Shown one piece after another: positions 46,001 to 56,455 of a stretch of 64,000 nucleotides of DNA (position 1 is the first letter of the stretch; each line of letters starts with the position of its first letter). Source of the DNA: Prillingera fragicola (taxonomy: Eukaryota > Basidiomycota > Tremellomycetes > Trichosporonales > Trichosporonaceae); the NCBI GenBank assembly GCA_002335605.1, contig BEDY01000016.1, positions 124,001-188,000 on the forward strand. The letters are read 5' to 3'. The translations under genes were made by a program, and so were the position numbers. The notes beneath the pieces are model-generated. The model did not search any database. It was not told the DNA's origin and saw only the letters and a list, made by a program, of their open reading frames with translations.

Positions 46001-47532
46001 CTAAGCGCCAGTGACCTGCTTGATGCTCGCGGCCAGCAGGTCCACAATGGTGCCAATCTCCTCCTCGGTCACAGTGTACGGTGGCGAGATCATGACATGG
46101 TCGCCGACCCAGCTGTCGACCTGTCGAGTCAGCGTTGTACGTCAGCAAGCGGGGACTCACACAGCCAGTGCCGAAATACAATGCCACGCCTGCCTCGAGC
46201 GCGGCCTCGGCCACACGACCCGACATGCCCTCCTCGAACGCAAACGGCTCCTTTGTGGCTTTATCCTTCACAAGCTCGACACCCCAGAACAGGCCCTTGC
46301 CGCGCACATCCCCTACGTGCTTGAGCGGGAGCACGCGCTCGCGCAGAAGTCTGGCGAGGAGCTCCCCGCGCGCTTGACACTGCTCCACCCTGCTTGTCAG
46401 CTGCGTACAAAGCGGAACTCACAGTTTATGCTCTTCGATATACTTGTACAGCGCGAGGCCAGCCGCAGTGCCAACACCCGAGCTCTGGAACGTGTATCCG
46501 TTCACAAACGCCCCGCTCCCAGCAGCGAGCACGTCGACGACCTTGGGACTGACGAGCACAGCCGACAGCGGCGCGTACCCGCCGCAAAGGCCCTTGCCGA
46601 GCACCTGCACGTCGGGGCGGGCGGCGTCGTCGTCCCCGTCCGAGTCCCACTGCCACGCATGCAGCTTGCCACTCCGGCCGAACCCGCACATGATCTCGTC
46701 GCACACGAACAGCACGCCGTGGGAGTGGCACACTGCGCGCATCGCGCGGATGTAGCCAGGGACGAACGGCACGCACCCCGACGCGGCGCCCACGACGGGT
46801 TCCATGAAGAAGGCCGCGACCGTGTCCGGGCCGAGCTCTTTGATCTTGGCGTCAAGCTCGGCGGCTAGCCTTTGGACGTAGGCCGTGTCCGTCTCGCCGT
46901 CTTTCTGGAACCTGTACGCGTTGCACGGCGAGACGTCGAAGAAGACGTCGCCGAAGAGCGGCATAAAGTGCTTGCGGCGGCGTTCATGCCTCCCGAGCGC
47001 GAGGGCTGGCGTCAGTCACAGCTGGAGGTGCGCAACTTACCTCCAAGAGTGTTGCCGTGATACGAAACCTGGCGCGCGATAAACTTTGTCCGCTGCGGCT
47101 GCTTGTTCTCGACATGATACTGCCTGCAGAGCTGGTCCCGTCAGCAGTGCGCCACGCGCGAGCACTCACCTTGATAGCACTCTCGACCGCCTCGGACCCG
47201 CCCGTGAGGAACAGTGCCCTTGCCATCCCCGAGTCGCGGCATAGCAGCTGCGCGAGCTCCTCGGCCGGCTTGAGGCCAAACAGCGCCGACGACACGTAGG
47301 GCAGCGTGCCGAGCTGGTCGGCTACCGCCTTGATGATCTCGGGCACGCCGTGGCCGACGCTCACGACTGCTGCGCCGCCGCTGCCGTCCAGAATCTTTTC
47401 GCCATTCGCCGTGTAGAGATAGTTGCCCTCGCCGCGGACGGCCATTGGCATGCCAATGTTGAGCGAGCGGTGGAGGACAGACGAGTTGGGGTCGGCTGGC
47501 CCCTTGTTCGAGTTTATCGCTGGGAGCGCCAT
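46001..47532 (-). CDS. Class III pyridoxal-phosphate aminotransferase
   Basis: Omega-type aminotransferase of about 450 residues. From 47532: MALPAINSNKGPADPNSSVL, then GEKILDGSGGAAVVSVGHGV, LTGGSEAVESAIK, RQVSYHGNTLG (a stacking YHG motif), FVCDEIMCGFGRSGKLHAWQ with the Asp that binds the pyridine nitrogen, and VQVLGKGLCGGYAPLSAV with the PLP lysine. YTFQSSGVGTAAGLALYKYI and VGDVRGKGLFWGVELVKDK close the fold; the C-terminal exon ends MISPPYTVTEEEIGTIVDLL. Four introns of 35-50 nt separate the exons and every motif crosses in frame. Members accept beta-alanine, GABA, ornithine or similar amines, or use glyoxylate; the substrate cannot be deduced. The position, convergent with the amidohydrolase and next to a hydroxyacid dehydrogenase, suggests a shared small pathway. 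Confidence 0.9.
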
Positions 47533-48107
47533 GGGTGCGTTGCACTTGTATGCTATGCAGTGATAGTGAGTGAGTGAGTAGGTGGTTACAAGGTTGCGCG
47601 TATGCCGACGTGACTTTGAACGGGCAGTTGTGGTGGGCTATGGGTGTCGGGCAAGTGACGCTTGTCGGCTTCAGCCGAACTTCCCCCCTGGGTTATCGTT
47701 ATCCATGAGTCGAATGTATGAGTCGTCCAGGATGTTCAGTAGGGACTCTGACGTATGGAGGTGCTGCTTTGGGTGCTGCTGGAGAGTAGCTCCAAGTTGT
47801 GCTCACGAGAGAATGCAAGAGACTGGGGGCGTGTTTGACTTGCAGCCCGGCTGTGTGATCGCCAACCTCCACCCACCCAGTTGCCCGCCGACTCGCAGCT
47901 AGCCATGTCGCCGTCAAGCGTCCTACAATGCACTCGCGGCCATGTTAAGCCCGAGAACCCGGTCACAGGGTTACCTTTGCTCTGTTGCTCGTGAGCATAC
48001 ATCATCAGCGAAGAGGAGCCTCGACCAAGCCGGATACTCTGCCCGCCTTGCTACACCCTCTTCCGACACATCTCCGTCCTCGACCGGAACATCCATCACC
48101 ACCAACA
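47533..48107. promoter_or_regulatory. Divergent promoter between aminotransferase and hydroxyacid dehydrogenase
   Basis: About 575 bp between the two divergent starts. No gene was seen. Coordinated control of the two genes from this region is possible. Confidence 0.45.
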
Positions 48108-49533
48108 ATGTCCTACATCCATAGGCTGCTCCCCAAGCTGCCCTGCTTGCACGGTTCAGTACCAGGGTCGACATCTACGCACACGGTTCTCTCCCAACGT
48201 CTTGCAGGTGGCCAGCGGCTCGCCGGCCAGCCATTGCTCAGGGATCTCCACGTGAACTGCCGGCGACTCGGACCGGGCAGCGACGGATACTGGCGGCAAG
48301 GACAGCAGGGCATCATGGGCAACATGCTCGACGGTCGTCCTACTGCTTTTCCTCTTTACTCACTCTCTCAACGTCGCCCATTCACCTCCAGTTTCATCAC
48401 CGCAATGCCCAAGATTCTCATGTAAGCTTCCCTCTCCTCCCACACCAGTCGCAGCAGCTGACGACGACCCAGCACCCGCAACGTCGGCGACGAGGCCATG
48501 GCCAAGCTCAAGGCCACCGACTTTGAGCTCATTATCAACCCCGAGGACGCCGAGCCCTCGCGCGAGTGGGTTCTCGAGAAGATTGCCGACCCCGAGGTCG
48601 TGGCGGCGTGCATCATGCACGGCCAGCCCGGCGACAAGGTCGATGCCGAGCTGCTCAAGGCTGCCAGCCCCAACATCAAGGTCATCTCGACCTTTTCCGT
48701 CGGCTTTGGTGAGCCTACTCAAAAGCCCAGTGTTACTAACGTATTCAGACCACATTGATGTCAAGGCGGCCAACGCCCGCGGCATCAAGATTGGCCACAC
48801 TCCCGGGGTCCTCTCGGACGCCGTCGCGGACATTACCGTGATGCTCGTCCTGATGGGCATGCGCCGCGCCAACGAGGGTATCGAGATTATCAAGTCTGGC
48901 GAGTGGCCCCAGATCCCGTGGGCGCCGTTTGTCATGTGCGGCCCCTCGATGGGTGCTCCGAACCTGACGATTGGTTTCCTGGGCTTTGGCCGCATCTCGG
49001 AGTGCGTCGTCGACCGCCTCCTCGCGTTCACCAACAAGGAGCAAAAGGCGCGCGTCATCTACACGTCGTCGCGCGAGCGCGACAACCAAAAGGAGATTGA
49101 CGCCGAGTTCTCGAGCCGCTGGGGCATCGACGTCAAGCGCGCAGACAAGGACGTTGTCGCGGCCGAGGCCGACATTGTCATTGTCCTCTGCTCGCTCTCG
49201 CCAGCAACGACCGACCTCGTCAACGCCGCCTTCCTCAAGAAGATGAAGAAGACTGCCGTCCTCGTCAACGCCGCGCGCGGACCCATCGTCAACACCGAGG
49301 ACCTGAACGCCGCGCTCGACAGCGGTGAGATCCTCGGCGCAGCCCTCGACGTCGTCACCGGCGAGCCCAACGTCGGCCCCGACCACCCCCTCGTCAAGAA
49401 CGTAAAGTGCGCCGTCATCCCCCACATGGGCTCGGCCGACTTTATCACGCGCGGTAAAATGGCAGACCTCTGTGTTCGTAACGCTATTGCTGGCGCTAAG
49501 GGCGAGGAGCTGCCTGCCGAGGTCAAGGTTTAG
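48108..49533 (+). CDS. D-2-hydroxyacid dehydrogenase (glyoxylate/hydroxypyruvate reductase-like)
   Basis: NAD(P)H-dependent reductase of 2-keto acids. The core begins MPKIL-ITRNVGDEAMAKLKA at the ATG at 48405. Exons (start)-48421, 48473-48708 and 48749-49533 join in frame, giving 345 residues from that ATG. The GHTPGVLSDAVADITVMLVL segment, the nucleotide-binding GFLGFGRIS, VNAARGPIVNTEDL (catalytic Arg), DVVTGEP (Glu) and PHMGSA (His) are all present. The same frame stays open upstream to an ATG at 48108, adding 99 residues: MSYIHRLLPKLPCLHGSVPG at the start, with many Arg and few acidic residues, which resembles a mitochondrial presequence. The cytosolic start at 48405 and the mitochondrial start at 48108 may both be used. 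Candidate substrates are glyoxylate, hydroxypyruvate or branched keto acids. Confidence 0.9.
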
Positions 49534-49785
49534 GTGTCCCTGGGTTTGTGGGTAGTATGGATACATTTGCAGTACTGTCGAGGCTGGCTAGACTGAACGA
49601 GGATGCTAAGGACTGAGAGCTGGCACAGATGGGGCCTAGCTGTGGATCAACTGAAGCAGCTCATCCGAGTTCCCAAGTCGGAAACAAAGGTGCTGCACTA
49701 TGTTCTCTAAACACACTTGCGCACTAACCATCGCACTCATTGGACTACTGCTTCTTAAGGGCACATGACAGAACAAGATGCATCT

Positions 49786-50918
49786 CTAAGCCACAACCTT
49801 GTCCAACTGCCTAACAGCGGCCATGCCAAGGATCATGTTGCCGACAAACGCAGCCCACAGCGACGCGTCCCGACTAACGTCCACGCCCTTGAACCACCCG
49901 ACGGCAATCTGGCCCAGCGTCGTAACAGCCGGGCCGGGACAGATCCCACACAGTCCCCACCCGACACCAAAGACGGCCGCGCCGACGACGAGGCGCCAGT
50001 CAATCTCCGCGCGGGTGGGCACGCGCCACGCCTCCCACGGCATGGCTGCGCGCGGCGTGGTGGTTTTGGCGCGGAGGGCGAACCAGTGCACGGCATTCGG
50101 GAGGACGCCGCCGAGCATCACCATGGCGAGGGACGGGTCCCACCTGTCCAGTGGCGGGGGGAGGCGGAGGAAACCCATGACTTTGAGCGGGGAGAGCATG
50201 CCGCTCATCGCTAGGCCGACCGAGAAGGTCGTGCCGCTGACAAAGTACGGGAGGAGCTGGAGCGGCGTCAGCCCCGAGGACGCGTCGGGGGCGGGCGAGG
50301 CGGGAGTGTCGACCGGTGCGGGGGTAGCCGGCTTGTAGTACCACTGCAGCGCGCCCGCGACGAGGTCCTTGAGGGTCATGGCGGCCACGACCGCGCCGAG
50401 GAGCCACGGAAGCTGCTCCGTCGTCGGGTACGTCGCGGCGTACATTGGTGTGGGGCCTTCGATGGCGGCGGGAAAGACACGGGCGGTGATGACGGCGGAG
50501 AGGAAAAATGTGCATGTCGCGATAAGCGAGCGCGGGGAGAGGCGCGAGACGCCGCACAGCATGTGGCCAGACGTGCAGCCCGAGCCGAGCTGTCGTCAGT
50601 ACTGTTCTGTAGTTGTGGACCCACCTTTGAGCCAAACCCGACGAGCGCGCCCGCGAGGGCTAGACGCCCCACGCCGTGCCGCGCCCAGCACCAGCTGCCG
50701 GCGTCGGGGAACGCACCGCTGATGCCCGCTGCTGCTGCGACGGCGGGGCCGGCAACGAGACCGGCGACCATGGCCCATCGCCACTTTGCGTGGTCGCCTA
50801 GTGCTGCGCCGTCGACGACGGATGAGATGCCAAAGACGCGGCCATTGTTTGTCAACAGTGACGAGGTGGCAATGTGCAGCAGGACGCCTCCGAGGAGGGT
50901 TTGGACCGGGGTGAACAT
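49786..50918 (-). CDS. YeeE/YedE (sulphur transport domain) membrane protein
   Basis: Integral membrane protein of about 365 residues with two symmetrical halves. From 50918: [20 protein letters not shown] and [20 protein letters not shown], where splicing of a ~36-nt intron near 50590-50627 brings GSK to [17 protein letters not shown], the first signature loop. The second loop is [20 protein letters not shown]. These paired Gly/Cys loops are characteristic of the YeeE/YedE family. Bacterial TsuA (YeeE) takes up thiosulfate, and its conserved cysteines form the path. Nine or more hydrophobic segments are seen. Thiosulfate or a related sulfur species is the inferred cargo. The family is mainly bacterial with scattered fungal copies. 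The stop (TAG) is 253 bp beyond the end of the convergent dehydrogenase. Confidence 0.87.
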
Positions 50919-51599
50919 TGTGAGTGAGTGGGTGAAGCGGCGACGGAGCTCGACGCAATGTTATATGCTGGGCGGAGGGTTGTTGATTAGGAATGGCCGA
51001 TGATTTTAATCGGCTGATGTAATCATTAACATGACCCTCGATCAAGGTTAAAGTCATTCGGATTCTTGGGATACTGCACAGTGGATACCGGCGAATGCTC
51101 TTGCGGTCAGCTGTCAGCGCACAAACAGTGTATCAGCGCACAAACAGTATGCAGTGACCCTCTTGTGACATGAGAGGCCGAGGAGGCAGAGGAAAGTGAA
51201 GCAGTTATCTTATCAGTCCTCGTTATCACGGTGTGTGACAAGAGAGTATTCTGCACAGGCAGGCACACCCACTCCTGTCCATTCGCCGGGACACTGTGAC
51301 AGAGTGAGAGTGGCAAATGTACCACGGGCAGCAGCTTTGAAAGTCTTTCCACAAGTGCTATTCGGAGGGAATAGTCACCCCCGACTGCGCGGGAATGCGT
51401 CATCTTACAATGCTGGGTCATGGCTTGGTGGCACACAGCACAAAGTTCGAGTTGGGCCGCTCGTCGACCGTGTGGCCTTGCACCTCGCTGACAATGGTAT
51501 ACTTGACATTCCAGTCTTCTAACGACAATTCCAGTCTTCTAACGACAGGCTATCCAACTCCTCCCCCTCTACCTCGCCACGCTTGATCCACAACCAAGC
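50919..51599. other. Intergenic region with short direct duplications
   Basis: About 680 bp between the YeeE start and the P450 stop. It contains two copies of TCAGCGCACAAACAGT (51113 onward and 51132 onward) and a perfect 20-bp tandem duplication at 51508-51547. No gene was seen. Confidence 0.5.
51508..51547 (+). repeat. Perfect 20-bp tandem duplication
   Basis: Two adjacent copies of ATTCCAGTCTTCTAACGACA (51508-51527 and 51528-51547), about 50 bp beyond the P450 stop codon, probably inside its 3' untranslated region. Confidence 0.95.
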
Positions 51600-53417
51600 C
51601 TACTCATCCAGCGGCCGGACAAGCAGCGGCATCTGCAACCCAGCCGCCTCCTCGCCGACGATCCGTGGCCGCATGACAATGGACGACTTTTGCTCCACCT
51701 CGGGCTTGGACGGCAGCTGCTCAAAGCTGAACGTGCGTACGAGGACAAACAGGAAAATCTTGATCTCGGCAATCGCAAACCTGTACCCGCTTTTCTGGTC
51801 AGCCACGGCATCGCATGTGAGGCAAAACTTACATGCAGTTCCTTGCGCCGCCGAGGAAGGAGAGGAGGTTGCCGTACACGCCTGGGACGTTTGTGGTGGG
51901 GATATTCTTGTTGTTGAACCTGTCTGGGTTGAACGACTTTGCGTCGTCGCCCCAGATCTCCTCCATCTTGTTCACGCTCATGATGGCTGTGGCGTCAGCG
52001 ATCTGCTATAGATGGGTTTGGCTGCGACGCAGGCCTGCGGCCAGCGTGCGGCGCGCCACTCACGGATAAAGATCTGCTGTCCCTTCTTCAACACCACACT
52101 CTCGACCATCTTTCCGTCGCGGCCCTTTACAGGCGTGCCGAGGGGCACGACCATGTCGGCGTGGGCATACCGGACGGTGCCGGGCACGGGTGGGTCGAGC
52201 CTGAGGACCTCGCGCACAAAGTTGTCCAAGTACGGCAGGGCTGCGAGCTCGTCCAGCTCTGGCCGTTCAGTCAAGGGAGCCATTTCCGCGCGCAGCTTTG
52301 CCTGGACGTCGGGGTTGAGTGCGAGGCGGTACAGTGCCCACGTGAGAGCTGTCGAGGACGTCTCGTTGCCTGCGAGGATGAACGTTGTGATCTGCGCGAG
52401 GACTTCGTCATTGTTCAGCCGCTGGTCCGGGCGCAGGTCGGGGGCCATGTTGGCCTTCATGAGGAGCGACAGCAGGTCGCGATCCTGGCCCGAAGAGCTG
52501 TTCTTGTCTTGAAACTGCTCCGCAAACATCTTCTTCTTGGCGTCCACAATCTGCTGCCCGACTTTGACCGTCACGCCGTGCGAAAACTTGACCGTCGTCT
52601 GGGCCTTTGTGGGGATGAGGCGAAAGACTGGGAAAAAGTTTTGCAAGATAGCCAGCGCGTTAATCTGCTGGGCGGCCGAGAACATGGCAGAAAACGCCTC
52701 GGCGAGCTCGTTGACGCTGTCGCTGAGCGAGTGGAAATCGTACCCAAACCCAGCGAGGCCAATGACGTCGAGCGTCGCCTGGCCGAGATACTTCATCATG
52801 TCAATCTTGAGCGCGCCAGCGACCTTGTCCGCGTCCTTGGCCGGGGTCGGCGACGTCTTCTCCGCAAGGTCATCGTCGTCAAAGAATCCAAGCACTTTAC
52901 GCTGCAGCTCGTAGCCCTTGTCCCAGAAGATGCTGCTCATCTCGCGAATCTGCTTGGGCCCAAACGCAGGGTTGAGCACGCGCCGCTGGCGGCGGTGCGT
53001 CGACCCCTCGGCAGTAAGCACGCCGCGGCCAAGCATGCGCTCGAGCGTCTCGTTGGTCTCCTTCGGCTTGATAAAGTCGTCAGAGTGCTGCAGGATGTAT
53101 CCCAGCGCTACGGGGTCGGCGGTGAAGAACCGCGCCTTGCCAAACAGAAACTGATACCGCACCGTGGGACCATACTGGGTAATCCACTTGTCGTGGACCG
53201 CGTTCGGGGGAGCGGCAATGATTTCCTTCAGGTTGCCCCAGAACAGGCTCGACGGCGGGGGGCCGGGCACGTTGCGGAACGACAGCGTCGCTTCCCGGTA
53301 CGGGTACAGGTAGATGTAGAGCGCGGCGAGGGAGAGGACTATTGCGCCGGCGACCTTGGCCCAGAGCGGGGCCGACGCGAGGGGCTCAGGCAGTGGTACG
53401 GACGGTAGCGAGATCAT
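51600..53417 (-). CDS. Cytochrome P450 monooxygenase
   Basis: Membrane-anchored haem monooxygenase, about 560 residues. The start at 53417 gives MISLPSVPLPEPL followed by an N-terminal anchor (VAGAIVLSLAALYIYLYPY) and the proline hinge VPGPPPSSLFWGNL. The C-helix WxxxR equivalent is HRRQRRVLNPAFG. The I-helix reads TTFILAGNETSSTALTW (AGxET type), the K-helix FVREVLRL (ExxR), and the PERF-like FNPDRFNNKN. The haem loop FLGGARNCIGYRFAIAE is interrupted after NC by an intron (donor GTAAGT, acceptor AAAAG) whose splicing restores the motif exactly. A second intron sits near 51983-52060. The fold resembles CYP families acting on long-chain or isoprenoid substrates, but the substrate is unknown. 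A longer in-frame start at 53495 exists and was not preferred, because the shorter start places the anchor at the N-terminus. Confidence 0.93.
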
Positions 53418-54623
53418 GGTTGGGCTTGCGAGGAGCCAGTACGCTGCGAGTCGTCTGCAGCCAGTGAGTGGGTGGTGGCCAGTGAGATGTTGCAATGGTG
53501 GGAAACACTGGGGGGCTAGACGCTGTGGCTTCTTGTTAAGAATAGACAGAGTGGGCTACTGCAGCGTGGTGGCCGACGGGGTGCCATGAGGACACGGTCA
53601 TTGATGAGCATCTTCCGCAGCAAGCCTCCAGTACAAGGTGTGAGATGACCGAGCACACCCCGGCCATGTCCTACAGCCGGCGGGCAAGGAATATCTCGAC
53701 GAAAGGTCCCGGGCACTGGCGCGTGGGTGACGTACGCGTGGCTGTTTGCTGTTGCTAGTAAATGTTGGTGCGCTTGGCGTGGAATGCATGCTGCTGTACA
53801 CGATCACCGTTTGGAGAACTTCTCGAAGTACCCAGGCCACGGCGAGCGGCGATGGGTTTCTTGGAACCTCTATCCGTGGTCTGAGACAATCCAAGACACA
53901 CCCAAGCCGACCACCCTGGGGTAGAGACGTATGCTGACAACCTCACGCAGCTTGCAGCTGCTTACAACGACTGCAGAAGCGTGCATGGGCCAAACGCCAG
54001 TATGCACGCGACGAGTCTGGACACTCTGCTACAAGCAGTACCAACAGCCCACGATATGTTATGACGAGATGCCCACACAACGTCGAGTGTGCCGATCTTG
54101 TTGTTAATGATCGCCCTCTAATGTCTCACATTCTTTTATGAATGACATGAGCAGCGATTCCTGCTCCTATTCTCATGCTACGCACCACCACCCCATGCAC
54201 TGCAGCAGATGCTTGCCTTCTAGGACACTGGCTGCATGCGTACGACAGCAGCAGTGGCCGGCTGTTTTCCACGTGGGGTCCCTGAGGGTGTGACAGCGGT
54301 GAAGTCATAGGTCCATTGGCTGCGCTGGCACGATGCAGACACCACAACACTGCTGCTCCCCTCCCCCATCTCTTGCAACATCTCTCTCTCTCTCCCTCGT
54401 ACACTGTTGGAACATTTACTGCTTTCAACACACTCCTTCCGCAGCCACTGTCTCTGCTCTCCATCGCACAGTCTCCCCCTAACACCCAAGCCACCACCAC
54501 CCAACACCACACCCCCAAACGTACAGCCTCGCAGTTCCCTGAACCCACGAGGATCATTGCACCCAAACTGCACTCGTCACCCACCCACCTACTACCACTG
54601 CCCATCTACACCCATCAGCCATC
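53418..54623. other. Long divergent intergenic region between P450 and oxysterol-binding protein genes
   Basis: About 1.2 kb. No gene was seen. The right 300 bp is pyrimidine and CCACCC rich with a (CT)n stretch at 54381-54397, typical of a fungal core promoter and leader. Confidence 0.5.
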
Positions 54624-56210
54624 ATGAGCTCGACACCCAAGGAGGAAGGTGAGTCCGGCCGAATGCTGCGGCGGTCAAAGCTATGCTGCAATGGCAAAAG
54701 TACCACGCGCAGCGCTGCATCCACGCGACCGCCGATGCAGACACCACTTGGAATTATTGTTGACACGCCGCTCTCTTCTTTCCTTCTATCCCTCGTTCCC
54801 ATCTGCTCCACCATGGGACATAAACGCGATGACTCCAAAGGCGCCGACGTGCCCCAGGACCAGAAGGCCGGATGGACCAGCTTTATCAAGAGCCTGGCTC
54901 ACATGTAGGTGGAACTCCGGATGCGGCACACTGACTGTGCAGGACCGGCGACTTGTCGTCCATGACTGCCCCGCCTTGTGAGTCCTTGCCCCTAGCTGCT
55001 GCTAACGTGCCAGTCATTCTCTCGCCCGTGTCGCTCACCGAGTTCCCGGCCTACTGGTGCGAGCACCCCGAGCTGTTTGCCGAAATCTCGGAGGGTGACT
55101 CTGCCGAGGAGCGTATGGACCGCGTCCTGCGCTGGTTTATCGCCACCCTCAAGGGCCAGTACACTGTGCGTTGCGCGTGGATCTGGGTTTGGGCAGGTGC
55201 AGATTGCTGACAACCTTGCTAGACCCGTAACGAGAAGATGGGCTCTGAGAAGAAGGTGTGTGCCTGCAATGCTAGAGCTGACGGCAGCCCCTCAACCCCG
55301 TGCTCGGAGAGCTGTTCTACGGCGTCTGGCCTGCTACCGGCAACCGTGGCGAGACGTCGCTCATTGTGGAGCAGGTCTCGCACCACCCCCCTATTGTGAG
55401 TTTTACTTGTCCGAACGATGCTGACAATCTCAGACCGCCTAGTGAGTGACCGCGGCGCGAGTGCAAGTGTTGCGTACTGACAAGGACAGCTGGATCGAGA
55501 ACAAGACAGCTGGCGTCTCGCTCCTTGGCCACTCTGGCCAGAAGACGTCGTTTACCGGCACTGCCATCAACGTCAAGCAGTCTGGTCACGCTATCCTTAC
55601 CGTCAAGCCCAAGGCTGGCGGTGCCGAGGAAAAGTACCTGATCACGCTCCCCAAGCTCCGCATCGAGGGTATCATCTGGGGCTCGCCCTACATTGAGCTC
55701 ACCGAGACCAGCTTGATCTCTGGCTCGACTGGCTACCGTGCCCACATCGAGTACAAGGGCAAGGGCTACTTTTCGGGCAAGGCCCACTCGTACAAGGCCC
55801 AGGTCACCAAGGGCTCGTCCACCATCCAGACGTACGAGGGCCAGTGGACCGGTACTTCTACCCAGGGCTCGTCCAAGGGCCCCATCTTCTACGACGCTTC
55901 GGGCTCCAAGGAGGAGGTGACCGTCAAGCCCGTCGAGGAGCAGGGCGAGTGGGAGTCGCGCAAGCTCTGGGCAAAGGTCGCCAACGGTATCCGTACCGGC
56001 GACTATGAGGCCGCAGGCAGGGAAAAGTCTATCATTGAGAACGAGCAGAGGCAGAGGCGCAAGGACGAGGCTGCCGCCGGCACCGCCTGGGAGCTTGTTC
56101 GCTTCACCCACATCGAGTCGGACCCCGACTACGAGCACCTCGCGGCGCTGTCGGGCGACAAGTATCTCCCAGCCACAGAGGACGCGTACACGTTCAAGGG
56201 ATACGCGTAG
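54624..56210 (+). CDS. Oxysterol-binding protein, Kes1/Osh4 type
   Basis: Lipid-exchange protein that swaps sterol for PI4P between membranes. Eight exons of a single ORD domain: MSSTPKEE joined to [20 protein letters not shown], then [19 protein letters not shown] (lid and core), [15 protein letters not shown] and the family signature EQVSHHPPI. An 8-nt microexon (55434-55441) supplies TA of ITAYWIENK. The last exon carries [18 protein letters not shown] and [19 protein letters not shown] and ends FKGYA. About 390 residues without PH or ankyrin domains, so it is the short soluble class. Intron 1 (54649-54840) is 192 nt, a multiple of three with no in-frame stop, so retention or use of the ATG at ~54814 would still give an ORD protein with a different N-terminus. 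The other introns are 35-60 nt. Confidence 0.93.
55434..55441 (+). other. 8-nt microexon in the oxysterol-binding protein gene
   Basis: ACCGCCTA, flanked by CTGACAATCTCAG on the left and GTGAGT on the right. Including it restores the frame between EQVSHHPPI and WIENK; skipping it would shift the frame. Confidence 0.85.
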
Positions 56211-56455
56211 AATGTAGACCTGGGTGTAGGATTAGGATGCATCTTGGATGAGCGCAGCGCGCGAAGCGCCGCAGAGCAATGCGGCCAGCACAATGGAGGA
56301 AGTGTGAGCATGTGATAAGGACGCGTCTTGCGACCAAGGTTGGTGAGGTTGTCTGGTGGGTGGCAAACCTTGCAGGGTGGAGGTCATGACGCAGCCACCA
56401 CACTGACCCCATCTCATTGTCCACTCTCCTCCTCACTCCCCATCGGCCACCAACG

